From the NCBI RefSeq assembly GCF_003352085.1, contig NZ_CP025804.1, forward strand, positions 2,728,001 to 2,792,000: a stretch of DNA of 64,000 nucleotides, written 5' to 3'. The notes below the pieces were generated by a model that searched no databases, had not been told where the DNA came from, and was given only the letters and a program-made list of their open reading frames with translations. A program made the translations under genes and the position numbers. Shown piece by piece: positions 18,860 through 27,989 of this stretch; within the stretch, counting starts at the first letter, position 1; the number at the start of each line of letters is the position of its first letter. Source of the stretch: Sulfitobacter sp. SK012 (lineage in GTDB: Bacteria; Pseudomonadota; Alphaproteobacteria; Rhodobacterales; Rhodobacteraceae).

Positions 18860-19728
18860 ATCACGCCGTCAAATCGATCCGGCAGGACATATTGCGTCCC
18901 ATGGTCAGGTCGGTCGAATTGATAATATCCGGTGTCACCACGAGGCTTGAAACTGCGATGCATCTTGCGGCGCAGCGGGCGCATGTCAAAGCCCTCTACC
19001 AGTTCCAGATCAGCAAAAGCATCAAAAACAGCGCGATCTTCGCCGCGCGCTTCTGAATACCAATGTCGACCAATCGAGGCCTCTTTGATATCACCGCCAA
19101 CTTCTTGGGTGATGGCATTGCGGCGATCCATGGCTTCTGCGTAATTGTCAAAATCGCAAAACTTCAGGTGCATCAGATACAGCACATCTGGCGTATAGAT
19201 CTTGCGTTCCTGCGCAAAATGGCCGCCCCGCGAGAGTTTAGTCGGGGTCGAAACGATACAAGGTTTGGAATAATGCGGCGCCGGGCGGACGTGACTGCGT
19301 GGGCCAAGGATTGTCTCATCGATGGCATCCGTTTCAAGATCAACGCGGTGAATCACCTCCAACCCCAAAGGTGTCAGTACCCGACCCTCTGCCGCTTCTT
19401 CGAGAAACTCACGCAAATTCAAACCCGCGTCCGGATCGACAACCACCAATTCGTCCACATCGCCTACAATCACGTGGCGGTAATACCGGCGCAACCCGCC
19501 AACGAGGTTGTTCAAAAGCCCCCAACGCTTGATGTCAAAATTCTTGTGCGGATCGCCAGGAATGCCGATCACGTTGCACCCTTGTGCCAGTTCAGCCACC
19601 TGCTCGCCCCGCCCGTGGTTGATCACGTAGCAGTTTTCACGTCCCAACAGATTGCCATAATGGCGCAACCAAGCGCGCATAAAAAACGCGTCGTCGCGCA
19701 CCATCGTTACCGCAGCCGCTGTCTGCAT
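18856..19728 (-). CDS. Glycosyltransferase family 2-like protein
   Basis: A 290-residue GT-A glycosyltransferase of the Glyco_tranf_2_4 type: N-terminal VTMVRDDAFFMRAWLRHYGN, then the metal-binding DxD in VIVGDVDELVVVD. No membrane helix, so cytosolic. The donor sugar and acceptor are unknown; it probably acts on envelope polysaccharide. Start ATG 19728. The divergent sulfotransferase-like gene starts at or close to the same position, which suggests a shared promoter zone and perhaps the same glycan pathway. Confidence 0.85.
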   Translation of the reverse strand: MQTAAAVTMVRDDAFFMRAWLRHYGNLLGRENCYVINHGRGEQVAELAQGCNVIGIPGDPHKNFDIKRWGLLNNLVGGLRRYYRHVIVGDVDELVVVDPDAGLNLREFLEEAAEGRVLTPLGLEVIHRVDLETDAIDETILGPRSHVRPAPHYSKPCIVSTPTKLSRGGHFAQERKIYTPDVLYLMHLKFCDFDNYAEAMDRRNAITQEVGGDIKEASIGRHWYSEARGEDRAVFDAFADLELVEGFDMRPLRRKMHRSFKPRGDTGYYQFDRPDHGTQYVLPDRFDGVI

Positions 19729-20585
19729 TGCATCACCTGCCCGTTTTTATTTGCCTGCGCTCGCACCCTAGCCCATCGCCTGTTACAAGGGAATCATATG
19801 TTGCATCCGAGGACAAACCCCTGATCCCTCCCGATTTTCATCTAACTGGTTTTCATTCCAGCCGCCCTTCTAAGGCCCCGATCACGCGGTTTCAGGTGCT
19901 GGGAGAGCGGTCGTCGGGTACAAATTTTGTCAAACGCCTGTTGGGGCGTAACTCCTCTTTGATACCCACAGAGGATTTGGGGTGGAAACACGGCTTTCCC
20001 CATGCCGCGGCGATTCCCCAAGATTTGGCGGTGATCTGTATGGTCAGGCGTGCCGACAGTTGGGCGCTATCAATGCATAAAAAGCCTTGGCACACGGTCC
20101 CTGCCCTTCAGACATTGGCATTTCAGGATTTTATCCGCGCGCGGTGGCATACGGTCGTGGATCATGAACGCTACTTTGCCGGAGCGGTGGAAGCAGGTCA
20201 GCTTGGCCGCCCGTTGCAGTTTGACCGCCATCCCCTTACCGGGCAGACTTTTCCTAATTTATTTGCCCTGCGGCGCGCCAAAATGACCGGGTTGCTCAGT
20301 TACCTGCGGCGTGATTGCACGTGCATCTTGCTTAGCACAGAAACCGCCCAAGCGGTGCCCGAAGCAACGGTCGACGCTCTGCTCGCAGCCTTGGGCCAGC
20401 CGCTGCGAAAGACTGAGTTTGCGCCCGTTCACAAGCGCTTGGGGTCAAAGTTCATGGCGGCCGTTCCCGAACGTCCCAACACGCCGCGGCTGATGGGCGT
20501 GCATGGGATTCGCTTTTTGCGCGCGCAGCTTGACCTGAAAGTTGAGGCCGCATTGGGTTACCGCTACGGCGAAGACGCTCTTTAG
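19728..20585 (+). CDS. Sulfotransferase-like protein, start uncertain
   Basis: A P-loop-like PAPS-binding segment lies about 55 residues in (VLGERSSGTNFVKRLLG), followed by VICMVRRADSWALSMHKKPWH, where RR and Ser could bind the 3'-phosphate. This fits a distant sulfotransferase. The C-terminus ends GYRYGEDAL. The upstream-most start is a TTG at 19728, which would overlap the divergent gene, and the residues before LIPPDFHLTGF look non-coding. A CTG near 19822 with GAGG ahead, or another weak start, may be the real one. An ATG at 19798 with AAGGGA is in a different frame and ends after eight codons. Confidence 0.65.
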   Translation: MHHLPVFICLRSHPSPSPVTRESYVASEDKPLIPPDFHLTGFHSSRPSKAPITRFQVLGERSSGTNFVKRLLGRNSSLIPTEDLGWKHGFPHAAAIPQDLAVICMVRRADSWALSMHKKPWHTVPALQTLAFQDFIRARWHTVVDHERYFAGAVEAGQLGRPLQFDRHPLTGQTFPNLFALRRAKMTGLLSYLRRDCTCILLSTETAQAVPEATVDALLAALGQPLRKTEFAPVHKRLGSKFMAAVPERPNTPRLMGVHGIRFLRAQLDLKVEAALGYRYGEDAL

Positions 20586-20631
20586 GCCCGATGGGGCTTA
20601 GATCACTGAGAAACCAATTCATGGAAACGAA

Positions 20632-20658
20632 AAAAGGGCCCTCTGAGAGGACCCTTTT
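20632..20658 (-). terminator. Terminator left over from the tRNA-Asp gene
   Basis: Arms 20632-20643 and 20647-20658 pair over 12 positions with one mismatch (AAAAGGG and CCTC against GAGG and CCCTTTT), with a three-base loop. On the minus strand it is followed by six T. It stands 10 bases past the tRNA-Asp 3' fragment, where a tRNA-Asp terminator belongs, so it marks the original chromosomal junction. It could also stop the plus-strand gene ending at 20585. Confidence 0.8.
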
Positions 20659-20667
20659 CAAGCAGCG

Positions 20668-20718
20668 GTGGCGCGGTTGACGGGGCTCGAACCCGCGACC
20701 CCCGGCGTGACAGGCCGG
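20668..20718 (-). repeat. attL-like site: 3' part of tRNA-Asp
   Basis: Fifty-one bases identical to 47971-48021, covering the tRNA-Asp sequence from the anticodon stem to the CCA end. The 5' part (acceptor 5' strand, D arm) is missing; after 20718 the sequence turns into unrelated AT-rich DNA. This is the pattern left by a tyrosine recombinase that integrates into the 3' end of a tRNA gene. Confidence 0.92.
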
Positions 20719-20839
20719 AGCAACAATTTCTAAACCCCTGCTACAAAAGGAAAAATATATATGTATAAATGACTTACAGTGATATCTTGTTACTAAGTTA
20801 CTGTTATAAATAACATAAAAATGAGGCGGCTGTGACAGG

Positions 20840-21034
20840 ATATGGCCAGTATTGCACTGACAACACGTCAGTGAACGATGATATCCTATTAAAGCCATCA
20901 TGTAGGCCAAGATGTTGGATTGGCCGACATCATCGCCCCTTATCACCAGAATGTTTGGCTTGTCGGCCTGCACCCAAGCGGGAACTGCAAACGACACTGC
21001 GGCAACGTGTATCCGTGCCCAAGCGTTCTTCGTC
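20840..21034 (-). pseudogene. Arylsulfatase 5' fragment
   Basis: The minus strand here reads a signal-peptide-like segment (VAAVSFAVPAWVQA) followed by DKPNILVIRGDDVGQSNI and then LAYMMALIGY. This matches the start of secreted arylsulfatases (alkaline-phosphatase fold), where the pattern PNILVIxGDDxG carries the first metal-binding Asp pair. The match ends after about 55 codons, before the sulfatase active-site motif, and runs into AT-rich DNA. No start codon survives upstream in frame. It is a truncated relic near the left island end. Confidence 0.7.
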
Positions 21035-21233
21035 AGTACGCCCCTTCGGCAATTATTGGGGTGAACTCACATGCAACAGGATCATCGGCGCATCACGGGA
21101 TTTGCCTCAATCGATAATACCGCACAGCAACAAAAACGCGTCCTTTCCCGCTAGGACAGGTTTGACAGCATAGATCAGATCGATACTGAAGATTTGCGCC
21201 CCCAATGGAGCTTTTACTGTCTCGTACCAAAGG

Positions 21234-21584
21234 GCTTATGCTTGCGAGCGAAATGTCGACCCAAGGTTCATGCCGTTTTTTGAGGATGACTATGATCTGA
21301 TCGCACAAGACTGCCAACAGCGAGGCAGCCTGAGGCGCTCACAGGAGATGATCAGAACTCTCGCAAATTTACGGCAATTGCAGTTGCCGAAAGCCTAGAT
21401 CAAGATGCAAACTGGGGGCGCTAGGAAGGTCAGTCTGGCCACTCAGTTTCAAAATTTTGCTCAACAACACTCAACAGATGCTCTTGATTACCTTCCATGG
21501 CTTTCGTCATGAAGTCACGAATATCCGCTTCGCTCGCGCCAGCCTCTCGCGCTGCTTTTTGACAGGTTCCTAAAATCTCAAAAG
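21234..21584. repeat. Inverted duplicate, left copy
   Basis: About 350 bases that match 29413-29764 in inverted orientation at roughly 90 percent identity by eye. It carries the C-terminal tail of an unknown reading frame on the plus strand (NVDPRFMPFFEDDYDLIAQ to LRQLQLPKA, stop at 21396-21398) and a truncated copy of the 66-codon gene on the minus strand. Confidence 0.85.
21430..21584 (-). pseudogene. Truncated copy of the 66-codon gene
   Basis: The minus strand reads FEILGTCQKAAREAGASEAD, then FMTKAMEGNQEHLLSVV and ends ETEWPD with a TGA. This is the same protein as at 29367-29567, which ends ELEWPD. The first 17 codons are replaced by unrelated sequence with no start codon. The frame is kept over the rest of the length. 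Confidence 0.75.
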
Positions 21585-21704
21585 TGTCTAGACCCTAGTG
21601 AATGTCAAAAGCCCCTTAGAACAGCATGCGAATTTTTTTATCTAACTTCAGAAGTTTCTTTCTTTTGGATGACGTAATGGTGGGAATCACTAATTTTTCG
21701 TTTT

Positions 21705-21797
21705 TAATTGAACCGACCCAACACCCAAATAATCCATGGGAACCTTGTCGGTCAGCCAGACACCGTCTGTCAGCACGGTAGAGTAGGAACCCCGACA
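21705..21797 (-). pseudogene. kptA 3' fragment
   Basis: Minus-strand bases closely similar to 28561-28650, the last 30 codons of kptA (GFLFYRADNGVWLTDRVP in the intact gene). Here small indels break the frame and the rest of the gene is missing. It lies 120 bases from the truncated 66-codon gene, so the same two genes once stood together here as well. Confidence 0.7.
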
Positions 21798-21877
21798 CTA
21801 AGATTCACAAATTTATTAACATCAGATTAACCAACGTCTGGAAAAACGAAAGGAGATAAAAACAGGTAAGATATCCA

Positions 21878-22075
21878 ATGAGAATAACTATTGAGCAGCT
21901 TGAAAAAAATTTGGAATACTTGGCATTCGCCATCAGTACTCGTCCAGATGGGACAGTCTATCTTCCGATCTACAAACGTTTAGAAAAAGAAATTTCGGAA
22001 CGAAATAGCCAAATGGACACCATGACTCAAATCATGATGAAGGCAGCAAGCTACTCTGGAGCTGGTGCCACCTAA
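21878..22075 (+). CDS. Small hypothetical protein, 65 residues
   Basis: A short helical, charged protein (MRITIEQLEKNLEYLAFAI, later YKRLEKEISERNSQ). The start at 21878 follows an AGGTAAG sequence about 12 bases upstream, and a stronger AAAGGAG lies further up. It has no recognisable motif and ends Ser/Gly/Ala rich. It stands alone in the decayed left part of the island. It may be a real small gene, and I cannot offer a function. Confidence 0.45.
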   Translation: MRITIEQLEKNLEYLAFAISTRPDGTVYLPIYKRLEKEISERNSQMDTMTQIMMKAASYSGAGAT

Positions 22076-22241
22076 CGCGACGAGCATCACTGCATCTTAC
22101 ACCAGCGACTGCTATTCGCGCGCCACAGCGGATTCCTGCACAAACTTGGACGACAACTGGGCTTGGGTCGGGAAAGCTTGATTGTAACCGCATAACAAAA
22201 AGTGCCGACGAGCTAAGAAAGCACACCGTGCGCGTGATGGT

Positions 22242-22376
22242 TCAGCCGATGAAAACGTCGAACAGAACAGCACCAGCTGCTATGAAGCATAGGAAGGCCA
22301 GCAGTAGTGCAAATGCCATCAATGCTCCTTCCAAAAATGAAAAGGATGGTTTTTTTGGATTTGGGTCAATGCTCAT
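22242..22376 (-). CDS. Very small membrane peptide
   Basis: A 44-codon frame on the minus strand. An internal ATG gives a 25-residue peptide that is a single membrane helix (MAFALLLAFLCFIAAGAVLF) and has a strong AAGGAG five bases before it. The longer form starts at 22376 without a clear ribosome site and adds a Pro/Lys/Ser-rich head. The good ribosome site and the clean hydrophobic helix argue for a real small gene. No neighbour hints at a role. Confidence 0.4.
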   Translation of the reverse strand: MSIDPNPKKPSFSFLEGALMAFALLLAFLCFIAAGAVLFDVFIG

Positions 22377-22489
22377 ATAGATCGAATTAGCGGTACATTT
22401 TAGCAGCTTCAATAAGCGGATTTTGGCTTGGCAAAATGCCGCCCAAGCGGGTGGCGCTGCATGACATACGCCACGCCATTGATCCTACC

Positions 22490-22625
22490 TGAAACTCTCG
22501 ACGGCACAGCTCAGCAATATTGTCTTCGCCACGAGGGCCACCCAAGATGATCCTGATCTTCTCTTAGGATAAGTAGTGCTTGCGCATGGCGCGTTTGATA
22601 CCTTTGGCGACCTTCTCGCCTGGCA
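22490..22625 (-). pseudogene. IS3-family OrfA remnant
   Basis: The minus strand reads EKVAKGIKRAMRKHYLS, a stop, then EKIRIILGGLRGEDNIAELC and RREF. This matches the helix-turn-helix part of IS3-family OrfA (pattern EEKIRIVLxGLRGEDSIAELCRREG). It holds an internal stop and has no start or OrfB. A scrap of OrfB of the same kind occurs at 34699-34803. Confidence 0.7.
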
Positions 22626-22649
22626 TTTGCGTGTTCCAGTTGTCTGTCT

Positions 22650-22945
22650 CATGCCCCACCGCCCGCGCAGATTTGGTATTCGAGGGTGTCGAACCGACTT
22701 TGATTAGCCGTGTTTGCAGGCTGCTCAGCGACTAGTCGAAAACTACGTTGGGCAATTCGGTGCGCCTTAGGAAGACGCAGAGATTGTTGGCGAGTGCATG
22801 CGGTTGCAGTCGAACCTCGTTCTACGCCATGCCCTTGCAGGACATCCAGTTCTCGGAACAGCAGCAGACCGCTGTCCGAACTGATCTTCGAACCATGAAA
22901 CTCCAACATCACGCGGCGGTTAAAACCGAGCCTGAAATCGTCCGT
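22650..22945 (-). pseudogene. IS1380-family transposase, internally deleted
   Basis: The N-terminal part (DFRLGFNRRVMLEFHGSKIS then SDSGLLLFRELD) is followed, in another frame, by C-terminal sequence (VRLQPHALANNLCVFLRRTE and SLSSLQTRLIKVG) with a stop inside. In full IS1380 transposases these parts are some 300 residues apart, so the DDE core is deleted. A sequence resembling an IS1380 end (GGAAATCCGGGTTTAAGG) lies at 23051-23068, over the 3' end of the DUF3604 gene. Confidence 0.75.
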
Positions 22946-23063
22946 TTCGCCTGCACCCGAAGGGTGATCTATGATCTGCCGCCTCCGGCACATTAATATC
23001 CTGAAATAAAACATAATGGCCATCGGTGGCGTGAAGTTGGCAAGCTACTTAGGAAATCCGGGT

Positions 23064-24980
23064 TTAAGGCGTGTACCAGATTGGTGATGTGTATGCCCGA
23101 TCCTGCTGCGTTGGCGGCACGCCTTCAGGCAAGCCAACACCGTAGAAAGCAGCATCATGAGTTGTCCAGCGCGGTGTGGGAATCTCAAGAACGCGAACAT
23201 AATAGAAAGCACGCTGCGATGGATCGAAGTCCGGGTCTTCCCAAAATGCCATCAGAAGTGAATCGCCAATATTATTCGTGTACGTGGCATTCTCAATGTT
23301 TACGGTATTGCCGACGGCATGCTCACAACGGGCTTCAAAGATCTCTCGGTCGTCGGAGCAAACAACATCGTAGACAAGCTCTTGAGCTTGGCCGTTTGTA
23401 TCGAGCCAGCCCTTGATAACCTGAACACGATCGAGGTTTGCTCCGTCAGGATCGCGCAGTGTGCGGATCATCAGTTTAGGAGCTACGCCTTCGGGCGCGC
23501 TTCTGAAATCTCCACCCATAGGCACACCGCCCAGATAGCCCGCCTTGGCGAAGTCCGGCCGCAACACATCGTCGGCCTCATACTCCCAGCCACCGAACAC
23601 GCGGACAGTCATGCGGCTACCCGTCGTTGCATAAGTTTCCTTGCGCTTCATGGCATCCCACAGAGCTTCACGCGTGTTCTCCTTAGCCCAAACGCCTTGA
23701 AGGCCTGACGCTATAGTCTCAAAATCAAAAGTGGCTGTACCTTTATTTTCGGGATCGGGAACGATCTCTCCGTCAAACCGGTCGGAACCTGGTTCCATTG
23801 GCGTCACCTTACCGAAGTAATTATCCTCCCGGGTCGTTGAAAGTGAAGTGTGCGAGTCGGTTGCACCTATTAGGCCGAATTTGAAAGGATTGATGCCAAG
23901 CTGTTCTTCCATCCGCAGCCCGACCTTCAATCCGCCACGGGCGTATTCATATTGCAGCATTTCAGGCGTTTTAAGCTCACCGGCCCAATTTCCTCGATCC
24001 CATTGCTCATAATCGGCGAACTCGTCATTCGGTGACAGGATCGGATGCGCCTCTCCATCACCTTTCATTTGGGTAACTTCATAGAGGGGCTCCCATTTCG
24101 CACGGCGCTCTGCGTATTCTCGGTCTATTGGCTCCCCTGATTGCGTCTCGACGGAAAACATCACTCCATTTGAAAGGTTCCCGTTGTGCGGGATCGCAAG
24201 CACCTGACCGCCGGTCGATTCCTCATAGGCTTCCATCCAGTCCCAAAGTTTCTCAGGATCGGTGGAATCATAGGCAGCGAACGGCAGCACTTTTTTCGCC
24301 TCCGCAGCACCATCCCGCATCACGACCACACGGTGCAGATTGTTTCCGCCGGGTGCCGACGACCACTCATAGCCGATCAAGGCCGTAAACTGCCCCGGGG
24401 TATTGTGGTGTTCAGCGTGGTCAATAATTTCTCCCCAGACCGTGCCCGTAAGTACTGGGTCCTTGAGCGGATCATCGCCCTCAACGATCACTTTCAGCCC
24501 CCAATTTGCAAAAGCTTCGTAGATCTTGCCTTCCTTGGAAAGATCATGCGTCTCCCTTCCGACCTCGCTCTTGAGGATGGCAGGATCTGATCGCTCGATA
24601 AGTACCGCGACCCCAAGGCTCTCTGCGTGATCAGCCACAACGAGCCAGTCAAGTGGGCGGACCAGTTTGACTGGTTGCCCTGAGCTGGCAATGACCTGCT
24701 CGCCCTTCGCGAAGCGATAAGCCTCATCTGGACCCAATGTGTTGCCGACCAACCCTGCATCCCACGAATACGACGAGTGAAGGTGCGACTCCCCCCAGAA
24801 AACCCTGTCGGGAGCTTCAAAGTTTACGAAGGGCGAGTAGGTCTTTGCTTTATCGGAGACTTCGCCTTTCGGCACCGAAAAATCAGGCCCGCTTGCTTGT
24901 TGGGCAGACGCCGATGACGGCAGCACCGCATTTAATGTAAACAACGTGCTGGCTATGATTTTTCCAAGGGTCATTTTCAT
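23064..24980 (-). CDS. DUF3604 protein, exported
   Basis: A 638-residue exported protein: signal peptide (IIASTLFTLNAVLPSSASAQ), then a PHP-like metal-dependent fold. Motifs include WGESHLHSSYSWDAG, WLVVADHAESLGV, YEWSSAPGGNNLHRVV, AIPHNGNLSNG and GLIGATDSHTSLS, whose His, Asp and Glu residues would bind metals as in PHP phosphoesterases. The biochemical role is not settled; DUF3604 genes occur often in marine genomes next to outer-membrane proteins. Start ATG 24980 with an AGAGAGA purine run upstream. Its stop lies inside an IS1380-like end. The truncated beta-barrel gene just upstream on the same strand may have been its partner. Confidence 0.9.
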   Translation of the reverse strand: MKMTLGKIIASTLFTLNAVLPSSASAQQASGPDFSVPKGEVSDKAKTYSPFVNFEAPDRVFWGESHLHSSYSWDAGLVGNTLGPDEAYRFAKGEQVIASSGQPVKLVRPLDWLVVADHAESLGVAVLIERSDPAILKSEVGRETHDLSKEGKIYEAFANWGLKVIVEGDDPLKDPVLTGTVWGEIIDHAEHHNTPGQFTALIGYEWSSAPGGNNLHRVVVMRDGAAEAKKVLPFAAYDSTDPEKLWDWMEAYEESTGGQVLAIPHNGNLSNGVMFSVETQSGEPIDREYAERRAKWEPLYEVTQMKGDGEAHPILSPNDEFADYEQWDRGNWAGELKTPEMLQYEYARGGLKVGLRMEEQLGINPFKFGLIGATDSHTSLSTTREDNYFGKVTPMEPGSDRFDGEIVPDPENKGTATFDFETIASGLQGVWAKENTREALWDAMKRKETYATTGSRMTVRVFGGWEYEADDVLRPDFAKAGYLGGVPMGGDFRSAPEGVAPKLMIRTLRDPDGANLDRVQVIKGWLDTNGQAQELVYDVVCSDDREIFEARCEHAVGNTVNIENATYTNNIGDSLLMAFWEDPDFDPSQRAFYYVRVLEIPTPRWTTHDAAFYGVGLPEGVPPTQQDRAYTSPIWYTP

Positions 24981-25068
24981 GGTCTCTCTCTATTATTCCA
25001 GCATTTCAAAAGTAGAATGTATGCTGTTGGTTTATGATCCCGATATTCCTACCCCGCATTGATCAAGA

Positions 25069-25509
25069 CTAAGCCTCGTCGACACGCTTAGGAGGTGCGG
25101 ATTGAACGTACAAACTCGAGCCAGAACTGTTCAAGAAACAGACATACTGCCTCACGGGAAGTAACAGTTGGCAAAAATGACCCGCCGCCGAGACGGCGGG
25201 CCAATTGGCGGTTTCAGGCCAGCTTATTTGGAACCGACCTGACTGAATATCTTGTCCTTGGCGTCGCCAATCGTAAAGGTGCCGGGTTTTTGGCGCGGTG
25301 GGAATTCCTCGAATGTCGCTAGGAATTTCGCCGTGTAACCGGCCGCTGGCAGCATCAGATATTGTGCCTATGTCACCGTCGAGACCAGCGACCCATACAA
25401 AGGGCGTTATGCTGAACTCCCAATCGCTGCCGGCCTCAACCGCTGTGGCTCCGGCAGTCTGGAGGGCCAAGGTCATAGTCGCAATGGACACTAGCTTCAA
25501 AGCACGCAT
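25069..25509 (-). pseudogene. Outer-membrane beta-barrel protein, truncated
   Basis: The first 45 codons look like an exported barrel protein: signal peptide (LVSIATMTLALQTAGATAVEA), then GSDWEFSITPFVWVAGLDGD, the usual start of a porin-like barrel that reads W-x-x-x-x-x-P-x-x-W-x-x-G-x-D-G-x. After about residue 53 the sequence becomes basic, Cys-rich and non-barrel, so the gene has lost its 3' part. Some more barrel-like residues occur in other frames. It probably once worked with the DUF3604 protein downstream. Confidence 0.6.
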
Positions 25510-25860
25510 AGCATTCGCCGCCTAAATAATTATATTTAAGCAGTAAATCGCAGAACTGTTTCAGGGACATTGACTCAGATCACTGTCTTTTGGAAAAGTT
25601 CTAAGAAGAATGGGGTCATTTCGCGACATCGGTGCCTTTAGTCATATCCCCATACAGAATGCTCGGACATTGTCCCTGATTGATTGTCCTTAACCTTAAC
25701 GAAACCTCTTCGCTTAGAGGTGTTTGCTTGAGCGAAGAAAGGAGATCCCAATCCATCTCGTCACCACAGTTCCCGCTCGAAACCATTTTCCTTGCCACGA
25801 AGAAATATGTACGATTTGATCTCTCCCGGCGGGTACGGAAGATCATGGGCAAGGAAATAC
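25510..25860. other. Intergenic region, no gene seen
   Basis: About 350 bases between the barrel remnant and the lipoprotein gene, which run in opposite directions. Short frames on both strands show no family features. It probably holds both promoters. Confidence 0.4.
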
Positions 25861-27150
25861 ATGTTTCTGAAAGAAAAATGTTACGCTAACCATTCCGCAA
25901 TCCTACGGATCATGGCCATATTATTCGTCTTTTTATTCGCTGGATGCGATACAACGGTGCCTCAAGCCGAACCGCTTAACTTCATGGCGCGGGTTCAATC
26001 AAAGACGGAAGACGGCGTTCGGGTTTCCTCGGCAGTGCTAAGTCCAGAGGAAAGCGCTCTCAGATTTTCGATGCCGTTGGCCAAGCAGGATATTCAGCCG
26101 GTCTGGGTTGAAATTGAAAACCGGAAGGACAAAGAGTTATATCTGATGCTGCTCAGTGTCGATCCAAACTATTTTTCACCGGCAGAAGTAGCTTGGCGGT
26201 TTCGGGCTTCCGCCGATGACATTTCAAATACATCGATGACGCTCCCTCAAAAGGTTGAGTATTTTTTTGACGCGCAAATTCCTATTATCATTAAGCCGCG
26301 CTCCACTGTTTCTGGTTTTGTGTATACAAACCTAGACCCGGGCAGAAAAGCCTATTCAATCGAGATTATTGGTAAGAGCGAAGCGCATGCATTTGAATTT
26401 TTTCAGGAAATTCCAGGTTTTGAATCCGATTACTCAGAAACCAATATTCAAACGATCTATTCTCCAGATAAAATCAAAAACTTGAACCTTGCACAGTTAC
26501 GCCAATACTTGGAAGACCTACCCTGTTGTGCCTCAGGTGGAGATCGCAAAACTCCCGGTGATCCGCTCAATCTTGTGATCGTCGGGCGAGGAGACCTAGT
26601 TTTCGCAACTATGGCACGCCGTGGCTGGGACTTCACAGAAACTGCGCGGTTAGACTCGATTGGACGCACGGTCGTTTCATCACTTTTTAAATCCAACTAT
26701 CGAACTTCGCCAGTCTCCCCGCTCTATCTTTTTGGCCGTCGTCAGGACGCAGCGTTGCAGAAAGTGCGTGCAACACTGAATGAACGAAACCACTTGAGAC
26801 TATGGCGGGCACCGGTGAATCTGGACGGTGAACCTGTCTGGGTTGGTCAGATCAGCCGCGATATTGGAGTCAAGCTTTCAAGCGTGACCTTTATTTCCCA
26901 CAAGATTGACCCAATCGTGGACGAAGCCCGACTGTACGTGACGCTTGATACGATTGCATCACGATCCTTAAGAGCAGTTGGGTATGTTAGCGGAGTTGGA
27001 TTTTCAGACCGCACATCGGGAAGGATAAACTACACCAAAGACCCATATTATACTGATGGCAATAGGGTTGTCTTAATCCTGTCCGATGAAAAAACTCCCA
27101 GCGACCGGATCAATTACCTTCCCTGGGAACAGCCTCCAGGAAGAAATTAG
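25861..27150 (+). CDS. Lipoprotein with an LssY_C-type domain
   Basis: The N-terminus is a lipoprotein signal with lipobox LFAGC (ILRIMAILFVFLFAGCDTT), so a lipid-anchored envelope protein. Residues about 50-200 are an uncharacterised beta-rich region (VWVEIENRKDKELYLMLLSVD). The C-terminal half carries the LssY_C pattern: DPLNLVIVGRGDLVFATMAR, GWDFTETARLDS, SPVSPLYLFGRRQDAALQK and RNHLRLWRAP. That domain is found in Legionella LssY and in PAP2-linked proteins, with unknown function. ATG 25861 has AAGGAA five bases upstream; the frame stays open to 25792. Confidence 0.75.
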   Translation: MFLKEKCYANHSAILRIMAILFVFLFAGCDTTVPQAEPLNFMARVQSKTEDGVRVSSAVLSPEESALRFSMPLAKQDIQPVWVEIENRKDKELYLMLLSVDPNYFSPAEVAWRFRASADDISNTSMTLPQKVEYFFDAQIPIIIKPRSTVSGFVYTNLDPGRKAYSIEIIGKSEAHAFEFFQEIPGFESDYSETNIQTIYSPDKIKNLNLAQLRQYLEDLPCCASGGDRKTPGDPLNLVIVGRGDLVFATMARRGWDFTETARLDSIGRTVVSSLFKSNYRTSPVSPLYLFGRRQDAALQKVRATLNERNHLRLWRAPVNLDGEPVWVGQISRDIGVKLSSVTFISHKIDPIVDEARLYVTLDTIASRSLRAVGYVSGVGFSDRTSGRINYTKDPYYTDGNRVVLILSDEKTPSDRINYLPWEQPPGRN

Positions 27151-27208
27151 ATATGCCACCGGTTCCGCGAAATGATCTTCTTGCTCTGTAGTCCTAGGCA
27201 AGAAATGT

Positions 27209-27595
27209 TTGAGAAAACGGCCGCTGGAGGGCATCGAGTTTGGGTTCTACGGTCGGAACAACGACGTTGCAGAGCTTGATGATACCAACACTATTCAGGT
27301 CTCATTGGTTATGACAGACGGCCACGAAGAGTTCCTCTTAGATATGCCACTGAATTCTAGCAATGATCTACGTCAGTTCGGCCAAGTGTTCATTGAGATG
27401 CACTTTCAGGTAAGACTGGCAACTGGAAACTACATGACAGACTGGGGTCAACCACTCGATTATCAGCAAGTTTTCATAATGGAGGACAACTCATTTAGGG
27501 CAGCAAAACCAGAGACGATGTTTGACGATGTCATCTCTCAGTCAGCTAACCACTTGGTTGCTCTTGTAAATGTAGACACCCAGAGCGCTGCTTGA
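27209..27595 (+). CDS. Hypothetical protein
   Basis: A 128-codon frame from TTG 27209. The product is acidic (pattern FGFYGRNNDVAELDDTN, then MTDGHEEFLLDMPL) with no signal or membrane helix and no family that I know. The start is uncertain; an internal ATG (MTDGHEEF) is possible. The frame sits between the lipoprotein and the HTH gene, in the same direction. The regular hydrophobic pattern suggests a real protein. Confidence 0.5.
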   Translation: MRKRPLEGIEFGFYGRNNDVAELDDTNTIQVSLVMTDGHEEFLLDMPLNSSNDLRQFGQVFIEMHFQVRLATGNYMTDWGQPLDYQQVFIMEDNSFRAAKPETMFDDVISQSANHLVALVNVDTQSAA

Positions 27596-27672
27596 TGACT
27601 AAACTACAGTAACTAATTGTGATATTGACTCGTCACACAGAGTTGAGCCATTCTCCCTTAGGAGGAATCACA

Positions 27673-27978
27673 ATGGCTTACACACACCCACAGCACAGTA
27701 TGGATAAATCCCATGTACTGGAGCTGAGAAAAAATCTCGGGAGCATTCTTCAAGGTCGAAGGAAGGCTCTTGGTAAAACTCAAGCGGCTCTCGCACATGA
27801 GATAGGCGTCGAATTCTACACATTCATCAGTCAGGTCGAGGGCGGAAAAGCCCGTGTCCCACCAGACAGGATCATAGCTTATGCGAGGGCACTTAAGATG
27901 GCACCGGCTGAGCTCGCTGAACTGATTATCAAACACTATGACCCGCTAACCTATGAGGCTTTGCGGATGAAAAAATAA
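27673..27978 (+). CDS. Small XRE-type HTH regulator
   Basis: A 101-residue protein that is mostly one Cro/C1 helix-turn-helix domain (LRKNLGSILQGRRKALGKTQ, then AALAHEIGVEFYTFISQVEG, then RVPPDRIIAYARALKM). ATG 27673 has AGGAGG eight bases before it, one of the best ribosome sites in the island. It ends 11 bases before the integrase remnant, so it was probably the integrase's regulator or a directionality factor. Confidence 0.85.
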   Translation: MAYTHPQHSMDKSHVLELRKNLGSILQGRRKALGKTQAALAHEIGVEFYTFISQVEGGKARVPPDRIIAYARALKMAPAELAELIIKHYDPLTYEALRMKK

Positions 27979-27989
27979 GGATAAAGACA

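Noticed and set aside
20669..20718. A second functional tRNA-Asp
   Set aside because: Only the 3' 50 bases exist; the 5' acceptor strand and D arm are missing, so it cannot fold as a tRNA.
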